A DNA stretch of 10,729 nt from Bradymonadales bacterium (GTDB lineage Bacteria; Myxococcota; Bradymonadia; REDH01): contig CANKLS010000043.1 in NCBI GenBank assembly GCA_947483645.1, positions 1-10,729 on the forward strand. Reading direction: 5' to 3'. Below are positions 1 to 7,530 of this stretch, piece by piece. A program made the translations under genes and the position numbers. Within the stretch, counting starts at the first letter, position 1, and every line of letters starts with the position of its first letter. The notes beneath the pieces are model-generated. The model searched no databases. It saw nothing but the letters and a program-made list of their open reading frames with translations, and had not been told where the DNA came from.

Positions 1-3000
1 GCTGCCTGCGCGGCTCGCTTGTCTGCGAAGGCGACCTCCTTGCCACAGCCCTCGTGGAGCGGGGGAACGCCTGCGGCGGCTGCGAGCCGCTGCGTGGCGC
101 GCCCGGAAATCCATGCAATGGCTGTGGCGGAATCTGGGCCTGCGACGGTACCGAGGAGGTGCAGTGCGAGGGGCCGGCTCCCAACGACTGCGGCGGGTGC
201 ACCTCGCTTCCCCTCGCGGTAGGCGGCCGGTGCGAGAGCGATTCGCGCACAGGCTCCGTCATCTGCATCGGCAGCGATGATGTGGCCTGTCTCCCACCCG
301 GCCTCGCCAACGCCTGCGGCGGCATCGGTGCTCTCGCCGGCCTACCGCTCGGCACCGCCTGTGGCGCCTGCCTCGACGGCTCCGTGGGCTGCGACCCCAC
401 CGACGCGGCCCGCCGGAGAACCACCTGCCTCGAGGCCACCGCCCCCAACGCCTGCGGCGGCTGCAGCTCGCTCGAAGCCCCGCTCGCCTCACCCTGCGGC
501 TCCTGCGGGCTCGGACGCTTCGCCTGCGAGGGGACCGACGCGGTTGCCTGCGCAGATGACCCCGGCGCCGCTGCGCTCAACGCCTGCGGCGGCTGTGGCG
601 CGCTGCCCTCGACGCCGGGAGGCTCCTGCGGAAGCTGCGGAAACTGGTCCTGCGACCGGGCGGTCTCGGGCCGCCTCGTCTGCGTGGAGCCGGTGGGCGG
701 CTGCCCCTCGGTCGCCGTCTGCGGCGATGGCCGGCTGGATGCGGGCGAGTCCTGCGACGACGGCAACACCGCCACGGAAAGCTGCCTCTACGGCGACCGC
801 GCCTGCACCGTCTGCGATGTGAACTGCGAGTCTGTGCCGGGCGCAACGCGATTCTGCACCGATGGCCTGCTCGACGCAGACGAGTTCTGTGACGACGGCA
901 ACAGCGAGGATGGGGATGGGTGCAGCAACGGCTGCGTCTGTGGCGCGGGCTTCCATGCAGAGGGCGCCTCCTGCCTGCCCAACGCCCGGGCCTGCGAGGT
1001 CGCGAACGGGAGCGGCGAAGAGGTCTGGGATGGAACGGCTTACGGTAGCTGCAGCCCCATCGGTTGCGGGACCGGCTTCCACCTGGAAGGGGGCGCCTGC
1101 CTGAGCGACAGCCGCGGCTGCAGCATTGCAAATGGAGCAGCGACCGAGCGCTGGACGGGGGCGGGTTACGGCCTCTGCACCCTGACGAGCTGCGACCCCG
1201 ACTACCATGCGAACGGCAACGGTTGCGACGCAGATGTGGTGGCATGTGCGAGCGCCAACGCCACGGCTGCGACGCAGACTTGGGAGGTTTCTGACTTCGG
1301 TGCCTGTATCGCGACCGGCTGCGAGACGGGCTTTCATCTCGAGGCGGGTGGTTGCGTCAGCGACAGCCGCGCCTGTGTCATCGACAACGGCAGCGGGGCC
1401 GAGAGCTGGACTGGCTCGGGCTTTGGCCCCTGCACGCTGAGCGGCTGCAACGGCGGCTACCATGCGAACGGAAACCTCTGCGATGCCAACGTCGTCGCCT
1501 GTTCCGCGCCCAAAGCGACCGCGGCCACGCAGACGTGGGAGGGCGCAGCCTACGGGCCCTGCCTGCCTACGAGCTGCGAAGCCGAGTTCCATGAGGCGTC
1601 GGACCGCTGCGAGAGCGACAGTCGGGCCTGCAGCATCGACAATGCGACCGCTACCGAGACCTGGACCGGTACCGGCTTTGGCCCCTGCACGCTCGTGGCC
1701 TGCAACGGCGGCTACCACGCGAACGGCAACGGCTGCGCGTCCGACACCATCGCCTGCACCGCGACCGATGCCAGCAGCGCGGAGCAGCGCTGGGACGGGG
1801 TCGCCTACGGCGCTTGCACCATCACCGCCTGCGCGACCGGCTTTGCGCTCATCGCCAACAGCTGCGTCGGCGGCTGCGGCAATGCGCTGCAGGGGCCGGG
1901 CGAGGGATGCGACGACGGCAACACGGTCACCGAGGTCTGCGCTTATGGCGAGCTCTCCTGCCAGGTCTGCAGCGCGAGCTGTCAGACGGTGAGCGGCGAG
2001 ACCGCCTACTGCACCGATGGGGTCATCGACCCGTCTGAGTTCTGCGACGACGGCAACACGAGCAACGCCGATGGCTGCAACAACAGCTGCAGCTGCGGGA
2101 GCGGCTTCCACGCGGAGGGCGGCATCTGCCGGAGCGATGTGCAGGCCTGCGCGATCGCAAACGGCAGCGGCACGGAGCGCTGGAACGGCGACTCGTATGG
2201 CCTCTGCACGCTGACCGCCTGCGACAGCGCCTATCATGCAAACGGCAACGGTTGCGACGCAGACGTGGTCGCCTGCACCGCCCCCAACGCGACTGCCGCA
2301 ACGCAGAGCTGGACGGGCACAGCCTACGGGCTCTGCACTCCATCCGCATGCGCAGCAACCTTCCACCTCGAGTCGGGGGCCTGCGTGAGCGACACGCGGA
2401 GCTGCGCCATCTCGAATGGTTCCGGCACGCAGCTCTGGTCGGGAACGGCCTACGGCAGCTGCACAGTCGCCTCCTGCAATGCCACCTACCACCTCGAATC
2501 GGGCGCCTGCCTGAGCGACACGCGGAGCTGCGCGATCGCGAACGGAACCGGCAGCCAGAGCTGGACGGGCGCGGCCTACGGGAGCTGCGCGGCCGTCTCC
2601 TGCAACGCCACCTTCCATGTTGAATCGGGCGCCTGCCTGAGCGACACGCGGAGCTGCGCCATCGCCAACGGGAGCGGCAGCCAGAGCTGGTCGGGAGCGG
2701 CCTACGGGACCTGCCTGCCTGTCTCCTGCAGCGCCACCTACCATGTTGAGTCGGGGGCCTGCGTGAGCGACACACGGAGCTGCACCGCAGCGAATGCGAC
2801 CGTCGCGACGGAGCGCTGGTCGGGCAGTGCGTGGGGACCCTGCTTGGCATCGGTCTGTGGCACGGGCTACGGGCTCTCCGCGGGCGTCTGCCTCCTCGCG
2901 CTCGGCCAGAGCTGCTCGGCCAACGCCGCCTGCGCCTCGGGCGCCTGCTCCACCTGGCAGGCCGACCTCACGCAGCAGCGCTGCACCCCGCGCCTGCTTG

Positions 3001-3884
3001 CGGGGACGGCAAATCAGCTGGACTTCTCCTACGTGCCGGCCGGCACCTTCTGCATGGGTACGCCGAACGGAACCACCGACCCCTGCGACCAGGTACCGGG
3101 CGCGGCCGTGCCGCCGGCCGACATTTATGCCGACGCGCAGACGCAGCACCTCGTGACGCTCACTAGGGCGCTGTTCATGGCGCGGACGGAGCTAACGCAA
3201 GGAGCCTGGGTGGGCTTCGGCGGGAGTTCGACGTTGACCTCAAATGCAGCCTGCGGGGCGAACTGTCCGCAGGACAACGTGGGCCCCTACGAAGCCGCAG
3301 CTCTCGCGAACTGGCTTTCGGCGAACGACGGCGACGCGGCCACGACGGCCTGTTACACGCTCACGCCGGCGGGTTGCACCGGCAGTACCTTCGTTTCGCG
3401 GGTAACCTGCACGGGTATCAACTTCGCCGGCCCCTCCTGCAACGGTTGGCGGATGCCGACGGAGGCGGAGTGGGAGTATGGCTACAGAGCGGGCACCACG
3501 ACCAATCTTTACAATGGCACACTCACCAACCTGAGCTGCTCCGACCCCATTCTCGGTCAAATCGGCTGGTACTGCGGAAACTCATCGCCCGGCTATGCAT
3601 TCCGCCCCGTCGCACAGAAAACGCCGAATGCGTTCGGCCTCTATGACATGGCCGGAAATGTCATTGAGTGGACCAATGACCGCTATCAGACGTGGACCGC
3701 CGCACCGCAGACCGACCCCGTCGGGACAGGCTCGGTCTATTTTGTGGTTCGTGGCGGTTGGGCACCCGATAGTGGATTCAAACTTCGCGCATCCCACCGG
3801 CTCTCTGCATGCCCCCGTAACTCGTGTGTCGGGACAAGCTCGTTTGACTTCATGGGAATTCGCTTGGTCAGAAATGCGCCGTGA
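1..3884 (+). CDS. Modular Cys-rich secreted protein with C-terminal FGE-sulfatase-like domain (5' partial)
   Basis: The frame is open from the first complete codon (base 3) to TGA at 3882-3884, giving 1293 visible residues; the start lies upstream. Order of parts: five complete N-x-C-G-G-C six-Cys units (66-711); DUF4215-like module (720-968); seven W-x-G/Y-G-x-C repeats (993-1868); a second DUF4215-like module (1875-2129); six more W-x-G repeats (2148-2899); Cys-rich linker (2900-3020); FGE-like domain (3021-3878) with VPAGTFCMG, WRMPTEAEWEY, FGLYDMAGNVIEW and VVRGGW, ending GIRLVRNAP. The N-terminal part is collinear with gene 4 (7531 on) from its residue ~270, so roughly 250 residues, probably including a lipoprotein signal, are missing (inference). 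Dozens of cysteines imply disulfides outside the cytoplasm. The FGE tail (RGGWAPDSGFKLRASHR) lacks the two catalytic Cys of FGE, so ligand binding or a structural role is likelier than sulfatase activation. Function unproven; architecture is clear. Confidence 0.9.
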   Translation, partial: CLRGSLVCEGDLLATALVERGNACGGCEPLRGAPGNPCNGCGGIWACDGTEEVQCEGPAPNDCGGCTSLPLAVGGRCESDSRTGSVICIGSDDVACLPPGLANACGGIGALAGLPLGTACGACLDGSVGCDPTDAARRRTTCLEATAPNACGGCSSLEAPLASPCGSCGLGRFACEGTDAVACADDPGAAALNACGGCGALPSTPGGSCGSCGNWSCDRAVSGRLVCVEPVGGCPSVAVCGDGRLDAGESCDDGNTATESCLYGDRACTVCDVNCESVPGATRFCTDGLLDADEFCDDGNSEDGDGCSNGCVCGAGFHAEGASCLPNARACEVANGSGEEVWDGTAYGSCSPIGCGTGFHLEGGACLSDSRGCSIANGAATERWTGAGYGLCTLTSCDPDYHANGNGCDADVVACASANATAATQTWEVSDFGACIATGCETGFHLEAGGCVSDSRACVIDNGSGAESWTGSGFGPCTLSGCNGGYHANGNLCDANVVACSAPKATAATQTWEGAAYGPCLPTSCEAEFHEASDRCESDSRACSIDNATATETWTGTGFGPCTLVACNGGYHANGNGCASDTIACTATDASSAEQRWDGVAYGACTITACATGFALIANSCVGGCGNALQGPGEGCDDGNTVTEVCAYGELSCQVCSASCQTVSGETAYCTDGVIDPSEFCDDGNTSNADGCNNSCSCGSGFHAEGGICRSDVQACAIANGSGTERWNGDSYGLCTLTACDSAYHANGNGCDADVVACTAPNATAATQSWTGTAYGLCTPSACAATFHLESGACVSDTRSCAISNGSGTQLWSGTAYGSCTVASCNATYHLESGACLSDTRSCAIANGTGSQSWTGAAYGSCAAVSCNATFHVESGACLSDTRSCAIANGSGSQSWSGAAYGTCLPVSCSATYHVESGACVSDTRSCTAANATVATERWSGSAWGPCLASVCGTGYGLSAGVCLLALGQSCSANAACASGACSTWQADLTQQRCTPRLLAGTANQLDFSYVPAGTFCMGTPNGTTDPCDQVPGAAVPPADIYADAQTQHLVTLTRALFMARTELTQGAWVGFGGSSTLTSNAACGANCPQDNVGPYEAAALANWLSANDGDAATTACYTLTPAGCTGSTFVSRVTCTGINFAGPSCNGWRMPTEAEWEYGYRAGTTTNLYNGTLTNLSCSDPILGQIGWYCGNSSPGYAFRPVAQKTPNAFGLYDMAGNVIEWTNDRYQTWTAAPQTDPVGTGSVYFVVRGGWAPDSGFKLRASHRLSACPRNSCVGTSSFDFMGIRLVRNAP
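66..711 (+). repeat. N-x-C-G-G-C six-cysteine repeat array of gene 1
   Basis: Five consecutive protein repeats of about 39-46 residues each begin N-[AD]-C-G-G-[CI]. The usual pattern continues with a short L/G-rich stretch, C-G-x-C-G, then x-C and a final C before the next unit, so most units hold six cysteines; the second and third deviate. A partial unit precedes base 66. The same units, in the same order, occur in gene 4 at 8338-8970, showing that the array was inherited by duplication. I do not recognise a named domain for it. Confidence 0.75.
1203..1967 (+). repeat. 255-bp two-unit superrepeat in gene 1
   Basis: Codons for [YF]-H-A-N-G-N recur at 1203, 1458 and 1713, spaced exactly 255 bp (85 residues). 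Within each period two repeat subtypes alternate: one ending HANGN-x-C and D-x-V-V-A, followed by a T-A-A-T-Q-T-W type, and one ending in a Glu/Ser-rich H-E segment and S-D-S-R, followed by a G-x-x-E-x-W-T-G type. The unit therefore amplified as a dimer. The end given for the third copy is approximate because a DUF4215-like module begins at 1875. Confidence 0.7.
2379..2882 (+). repeat. 126-bp tandem repeat in gene 1
   Basis: The landmark GCCTGC[GC]TGAGCGACAC recurs at 2379, 2505, 2631 and 2757, exactly 126 bp (42 codons) apart, with high nucleotide similarity between the copies. Each unit encodes S-D-T-R-S-C-x3-N-[AG]-[ST]-x4-W-[ST]-G-x-A-[YW]-G-x-C-x4-C-x3-[YF]-x6-G-x-C. The near-identity suggests recent amplification or homogenisation compared with the more divergent upstream repeats. 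Confidence 0.85.
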
Positions 3885-3885
3885 C

Positions 3886-3929
3886 CGCCTGCCGCGTTGG
3901 TGCTAGGCAGGTGCTCCCTTCGTATTCTT
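3886..3929 (+). terminator. Hairpin after gene 1, possible weak terminator
   Basis: CCTGCC at 3888-3893 pairs with GGCAGG at 3906-3911 across a 12-nt loop. The stem extends by one G-T and one C-G pair to 3886/3913. It begins just after the gene 1 stop and is followed by a pyrimidine-rich stretch (CTCCCTTCG then TATTCTT) rather than a proper T run. It could attenuate read-through into gene 2 or be chance in GC-rich DNA. Confidence 0.3.
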
Positions 3930-3940
3930 GGGGAAAACAC

Positions 3941-4801
3941 ATGCGCCTTCTCGCTCTCCTCGTCTGTCTGCTCTGGTCTGCGCCGGCCTGGGCCACCACC
4001 TTCTCTGTAACCGCCTACGAGTCCTGCATGGACGGGATTGCTGCGTCGGATGATCGGCTGCTGGCGGCCTCACAGGAGGATGCGGCGGCCTTTCAGAAGC
4101 AGGCGGTGGATGTGCGGACGCAGTGCGTGGCCGAGATGGAGAGCTGGCTCGCAGATGAGAGCCTGCCGGACGATTATCGGGGCCCAATCGCGGCGAGTTT
4201 CAAGGGCATCCTCGGAGAGCTCAGCTTCATCTTGGCCGGCAACGGCCAGTGCCTTCAGGCGCGTGGGTGGCTGAAGAAGTACAAGTTCACTCCTGGCTTC
4301 GACGAGAGCGCTTCGGAGTACCGTAAGCTCAAGGCGACGGTGGACAAGTGTGGCGCGCCCGAACCTGAGGCCAAGGCCGCGCCGGCGCCGGCAGCGCAGG
4401 TGACCACGCCCATCATCGTCAATACGACGGCTGCTCCGTTGCCCGCTGCGCCGCGCTCGCGTTCGCTCCGCAACTGGGGCTACGCGCTGCTCGGCGTGGG
4501 CGTTGCGTCTGGCGTTGGCGGCTTTCTCTACAACAGCGCAGGTGCCGAGGACCGCGATGAGTATGACGCGCTCAGCAAAGCCTGTGACACCACGCCGACC
4601 TGCGACGTGGACCGGGTCAACACGCTCGCGGGCAGCATCGACGATGCCAAGATGCCGCTCGCGGCGATGTATGGCCTGGCCGGTGTGGCGGCGCTGACGG
4701 GCGCGACCTTCGTGACGCTCGACCTGATTGATGGGTCGGATGACCGCTCCGCCCGCCTGCTTCTGTCGCCGCACGCGATCCAGGTGGCGGTGCGCTGGTA
4801 G
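3941..4801 (+). CDS. Hypothetical secreted/membrane-anchored protein, two hydrophobic segments
   Basis: A 286-residue protein I do not recognise. ATG 3941 is chosen because it directly begins a signal peptide (MRLLALLVCLLWSAPAWA, likely cleaved after Ala18); GGGGA lies 7 nt upstream as a weak ribosome binding site. An upstream GTG at 3881 in the same frame would bury the signal peptide. The mature part has an acidic, probably helical region (residues 19-137, Cys at 29, 62, 104 and 137), a Pro/Ala linker (138-171), a Gly-rich hydrophobic segment (about 179-196), a soluble segment with Cys215 and Cys221, a second hydrophobic segment (about 238-262) and a C-terminus ending VAVRW. The layout resembles uncharacterised deltaproteobacterial envelope proteins with two C-terminal transmembrane segments (family memory, not searched). 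Its place between two FGE-like paralogues, 56 bp after one and 60 bp before the next, hints at an envelope role with them; this is inference. Confidence 0.8.
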   Translation: MRLLALLVCLLWSAPAWATTFSVTAYESCMDGIAASDDRLLAASQEDAAAFQKQAVDVRTQCVAEMESWLADESLPDDYRGPIAASFKGILGELSFILAGNGQCLQARGWLKKYKFTPGFDESASEYRKLKATVDKCGAPEPEAKAAPAPAAQVTTPIIVNTTAAPLPAAPRSRSLRNWGYALLGVGVASGVGGFLYNSAGAEDRDEYDALSKACDTTPTCDVDRVNTLAGSIDDAKMPLAAMYGLAGVAALTGATFVTLDLIDGSDDRSARLLLSPHAIQVAVRW

Positions 4802-4861
4802 CGAGCGTTGCGGCAATTGGTAGAAGAGAGACAAATCGAACATTCAATTTGGGGAACCGTG

Positions 4862-7321
4862 TTGCATCCAATCCGCGTCTCGCTTCTCACTTCGTTCTTT
4901 CTGCTCGCAGCTGTTGGGTGCGATAACTCCACCAAAGAAACAGACGAGAGCACCGCTGCCGATACGGGAACGGTTGAAGATACCGGCGACACTGCCGAGG
5001 ACGCGGCCACCGACACGCCCACCGACACTGCCGAGGACGCGGCTACCGACACGGCCACCGACACGCCCACCGACACTGCCGAGGACGCGGCTGCCGACAC
5101 GGCCACCGACACGGCCACCGACACGGCCACCGACACGGCCACCGACGCGGCCACCGATACGGCAGAAGACACGGCCGAGGACGCGGCGACCGACGCGGGC
5201 GAGGTCTGCGGCAACGGTGCAGTCGAGGCCGACGAGACCTGTGACGACGGCAACGTCGTGACGGAGGATTGCATCTACGGAGAACGCTCCTGCGAGGTCT
5301 GCAATGCCACCTGCCAGCTCGAGCCAGGGCCGGTAACCTACTGTGGAGACGAATTCGTCGACCCGCCGGATGAGGTCTGCGACGAGGGCTCTAACAACGG
5401 TGCAGGTTCCTGCTCCGATGCCTGCAACTGCGCCGCAGGCTACCATCTTGAGTTGGAGGTCTGCACGAGCGACACCCGTTCTTGCGTTGTGCCGAACGGC
5501 ACCGGCAGCCAGAGTTACGCAGCGGGCAGCTGGGGCATCTGTGGTGTTTTGACCTGTGACAGTTCCTACCATGATGAGTGGGGCGTCTGTGTCGGCGACA
5601 CCCGCGCCTGCGTCGTCCCGAACGGCACGGGGTCCGAGAGCTGGTCGGGCAGCTGGGGCATCTGTGGTGTCGTGACCTGTGACAGCTCCTACCATCTTGA
5701 GAGCCGCGCCTGCCTGAGCGACACGCGGAGCTGCACTGCGGCCAACGCGACCTCGGCAACAGAGAGCTGGGCGGGCACAGGATATGGGGTTTGTACAATC
5801 AGCGCCTGCAGCGCGGGCTACGCGCTCGTCGCGAATGGCTGCCTCGGAGGTTGCGGTAACGGCGTCATCGGTTCAGACGAGAGCTGCGATGACGGCAATA
5901 CAGCTACCGAGCAATGTGCCTACGCCGAACTCTCCTGCACCGTCTGCAACGCCACCTGCCAGGCCGTCGCTGGCGCCACCGCCTACTGCGGTGATGGCAC
6001 CCTCGATGCGGCCGAGGTCTGCGACGAGGGTTCTAGCAACGGTGCCGGTAGCTGTTCGGTCGCCTGCGGTTGCGCCACGGGCTATCATCTGGAGGGCGGT
6101 GTCTGCCTGGGCGACACCCGCGCCTGCGTCGTCCCGAACGGAACGGGGTCCGAGAGCTGGACGGGGAGCGGCTATGGGGCCTGCGTGGCGACAGCCTGCG
6201 CGTCGAGCTACCATGTCGAGGGCGGCGCCTGCGTGAGCGACACGCGGAGCTGCACTTCGCTCCCGACCAACGCGACGACGGCCGCCCAGACTTGGAACAG
6301 CGCCACCAGCGCCTACGGCAGCTGCAGGGCGACAGTCTGCGCGAGCGGTTTCAACTTGGTCGGTGGCCTCTGCTTGGGTAGCCCCGGCGCTGGTAGCCTC
6401 GGCGCAGCCTGCACGCTCAACGACGAGTGCGCCTCTGGCTCGTGCGCCACTGGCCCGACGGGAACGGCCAACGACCGCTGCGCTCCTGCTGGGATGAACT
6501 TTATCCCTGCCGGCACCTTCATGATGGGATCGCCCTCGGAGGAGGTGGGCCGCTACACAGACGAAACGCAGCACAGCGTAACCCTCTCTGGTGCCTTTTT
6601 CATCGAGCAAACGGAGGTGACGCAGGGGCAGTGGAAGGCGCTGAGCGGAGGCGCCAATCCGTCCTACTTCCAGTCCACGTCCGGCACGGCACAGAGCGCT
6701 GCCAACGCCAACGACAGCGGCCCTGTGGAGTACCTAGATTGGTATGCTGCCGTTGCCTTTGCCAATGCCCGCTCTGCGTCCGAGGGGCTCACCTCCTGCT
6801 ACACGCTCACGGGTTGCACGAATGCAGCCAACGGCTGGCAAGACGGCGTCCACAGCGGCTGCACAGACGCCACCTTCTCGGGCCTCACCTGCACGGGCTA
6901 CCGGCTGCCAACCGAGAGCGAGTGGGAGTATGCTGCGCGTGGCGGCACAACGACTGCGACCTATCTCGGCAACCTTAACAGTTCTGCCGGCTGCTTCACG
7001 GCACAGGCCAATCTGGACGGCATCGCCTGGTGGTGCCTGAACAGCGGCGGTCGCACGCAGGCGGTGGGGGGCAAGACTGCAAACAACTTTGGCCTCTCCG
7101 ACATGCTCGGCAATGTGCGGGAGTGGACGGGCGACAGGTACGGTACCTACCCGGCCACGGTGACCGACCCGCTGGGTGCCACGTCGGGCTCCGCCCGGGT
7201 GTTTCACGGTGGGTCGTGGTACGACGGCGCTCGCTCCGCGCGCGCCGCGTTTCGCTACAACCTCAATGCGGACTTTCGATACAGCAACCTCGGCTTCCGC
7301 CTCGCCCGCACCGCCCCCTGA
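4862..7321 (+). CDS. Cys-rich modular lipoprotein with C-terminal FGE-sulfatase-like domain
   Basis: Complete, 819 residues from TTG 4862. This start is preferred because GGGGAA (4851-4856) is 5 nt upstream and it gives a 20-residue lipoprotein signal ending LLAAVG-Cys20, the same length as gene 4; GTG 4859 and TTG 4808 are in frame too. Parts: Asp/Thr/Ala spacer (residues ~27-113); DUF4215-like module (116-201); three W-x-G-type repeats (208-327); a second DUF4215-like module (331-415); two more repeats (422-504); Cys linker ending NDRCAPAG; FGE-like domain (545-819) with FIPAGTFMMGSP, TEVTQGQWK, GYRLPTESEWEYAARGG, LSDMLGNVREW, VFHGGSW and a GFRLARTAP end. Predicted to be membrane-anchored and exported, with disulfides. 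The stretch after GGSW (YDGARSARAAFRYN) has no cysteine, so formylglycine-generating activity is not expected. No DinB-like or kinase domain is fused, unlike EgtB or some regulatory FGE proteins. A binding or display role is inferred. Confidence 0.88.
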   Translation: MHPIRVSLLTSFFLLAAVGCDNSTKETDESTAADTGTVEDTGDTAEDAATDTPTDTAEDAATDTATDTPTDTAEDAAADTATDTATDTATDTATDAATDTAEDTAEDAATDAGEVCGNGAVEADETCDDGNVVTEDCIYGERSCEVCNATCQLEPGPVTYCGDEFVDPPDEVCDEGSNNGAGSCSDACNCAAGYHLELEVCTSDTRSCVVPNGTGSQSYAAGSWGICGVLTCDSSYHDEWGVCVGDTRACVVPNGTGSESWSGSWGICGVVTCDSSYHLESRACLSDTRSCTAANATSATESWAGTGYGVCTISACSAGYALVANGCLGGCGNGVIGSDESCDDGNTATEQCAYAELSCTVCNATCQAVAGATAYCGDGTLDAAEVCDEGSSNGAGSCSVACGCATGYHLEGGVCLGDTRACVVPNGTGSESWTGSGYGACVATACASSYHVEGGACVSDTRSCTSLPTNATTAAQTWNSATSAYGSCRATVCASGFNLVGGLCLGSPGAGSLGAACTLNDECASGSCATGPTGTANDRCAPAGMNFIPAGTFMMGSPSEEVGRYTDETQHSVTLSGAFFIEQTEVTQGQWKALSGGANPSYFQSTSGTAQSAANANDSGPVEYLDWYAAVAFANARSASEGLTSCYTLTGCTNAANGWQDGVHSGCTDATFSGLTCTGYRLPTESEWEYAARGGTTTATYLGNLNSSAGCFTAQANLDGIAWWCLNSGGRTQAVGGKTANNFGLSDMLGNVREWTGDRYGTYPATVTDPLGATSGSARVFHGGSWYDGARSARAAFRYNLNADFRYSNLGFRLARTAP
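4943..5203 (+). repeat. Asp/Thr/Ala-rich spacer with 12-bp tandem units (gene 3)
   Basis: The region after the lipidated Cys encodes only D, T, A, E, P, V, G and a little S. It is built from 12-bp units of the GACACGGCCACC kind (D-T-A-T), including four consecutive near-identical units around 5096-5143. A larger element starting GACACTGCCGAGGACGCGG recurs at 4988, 5024 and 5072 (36 and 48 bp apart, multiples of 12). Such a spacer probably holds the Cys-rich part away from the membrane and is prone to slippage in steps of four residues. Confidence 0.85.
6494..7318 (+). other. FGE-sulfatase-like domain of gene 3
   Basis: Residues 545 to the C-terminus match the SUMF1/FGE fold signature order: I-P-A-G-T-F-x-M-G near the start, E-V-T-Q-G-Q-W, a Cys-containing insert, YRLPTE-x-EWEYAARGG, a D-M-L-G-N-V-x-E-W segment, G-G-S-W, and G-F-R-L-A-R at the end. 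The match to gene 4 (9475-10305) is strong through G-G-S and then falls sharply. The active-site cysteine pair known from bacterial and human FGE after G-G-S-[YW] is absent. Confidence 0.9.
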
Positions 7322-7530
7322 CGCAGTCCCAAGGGCGCCCCTGCTACCTCGCTGACCGCGTGAAAGTCTGAGTGCCGCGGGGCACAGCGCAGCTAGCCGA
7401 AAACTGAAACTGGGATCTCCCCAGCATCGGATTTGCAGCGCTGAATCCTGCGCTTCGTCTTCTGATTTCCCCATGCCATCCGACCGCAATCGTGGTAGGA
7501 GGGCTGCGTTGAAACGTCAGGGAGGTCTCG
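7322..7530. other. Intergenic region before gene 4
   Basis: This 209-bp gap has no convincing gene. It holds two short perfect hairpins without T tracts: GTGCC/GGCAC at 7372-7385 and CTGGG/CCCAG at 7410-7424. It is less GC-rich than its surroundings from about 7395 to 7480, which would suit a promoter, but I see no clear -35/-10 pair. It is the longest gap in the window, so gene 4 is likely transcribed separately from gene 3. Confidence 0.5.
7519..7526 (+). promoter_or_regulatory. Ribosome binding site of gene 4
   Basis: AGGGAGGT lies 4 nt before ATG 7531 and is the strongest Shine-Dalgarno match in front of any gene here. It fixes the start of the lipoprotein signal peptide. Confidence 0.75.

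Larger units (their letters stand above)
720..2891 (+). repeat. In-frame internal duplication of DUF4215 plus W-repeat block, about 1155-bp offset
   Basis: The DUF4215-like module starting at 720 and its first W-x-G repeat at 993 recur at 1875 and 2148, both offset by exactly 1155 bp (385 codons). Matching landmarks are CDDGNTATESC versus CDDGNTVTEVC, and DEFCDDGN versus SEFCDDGN. The first block carries seven W-x-G repeats and the second six. The DUF4215-like (Myxococcus cysteine-rich) assignment rests on C-G-x-G-x3-D-x2-E-x-C-D-D-G-N with further cysteines. Confidence 0.8.

Noticed and set aside
2379..2882. Regular direct repeats considered as a CRISPR or non-coding array
   Set aside because: The period is 126 bp, the frame stays open throughout, and differences are concentrated at synonymous or tolerated sites; it is a protein repeat.
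489..3149. Very long open frame on the - strand (886 codons) opposite gene 1
   Set aside because: It mirrors the repeats of gene 1, its product is Arg/Ala/Gly/Val-rich low-complexity without recognisable motifs, and long antisense frames are expected opposite Cys/Gly/Ala codon-rich high-GC genes.
3881..3940. GTG at 3881 as the start of gene 2, overlapping the gene 1 stop
   Set aside because: It would put 20 polar residues before a textbook signal peptide that begins exactly at ATG 3941.
4808..4861. TTG 4808 as the start of gene 3
   Set aside because: It would bury the lipoprotein signal behind 18 extra residues, and no ribosome binding site precedes it; TTG 4862 has GGGGAA at 5 nt and gives the same 20-residue signal as gene 4.
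4802..4861. Promoter for gene 3
   Set aside because: No -35/-10 pair with acceptable spacing is visible in this 60-bp gap.
7372..7424. Two small hairpins as an intrinsic terminator of gene 3
   Set aside because: Stems are only 5 bp and neither is followed by a T tract.
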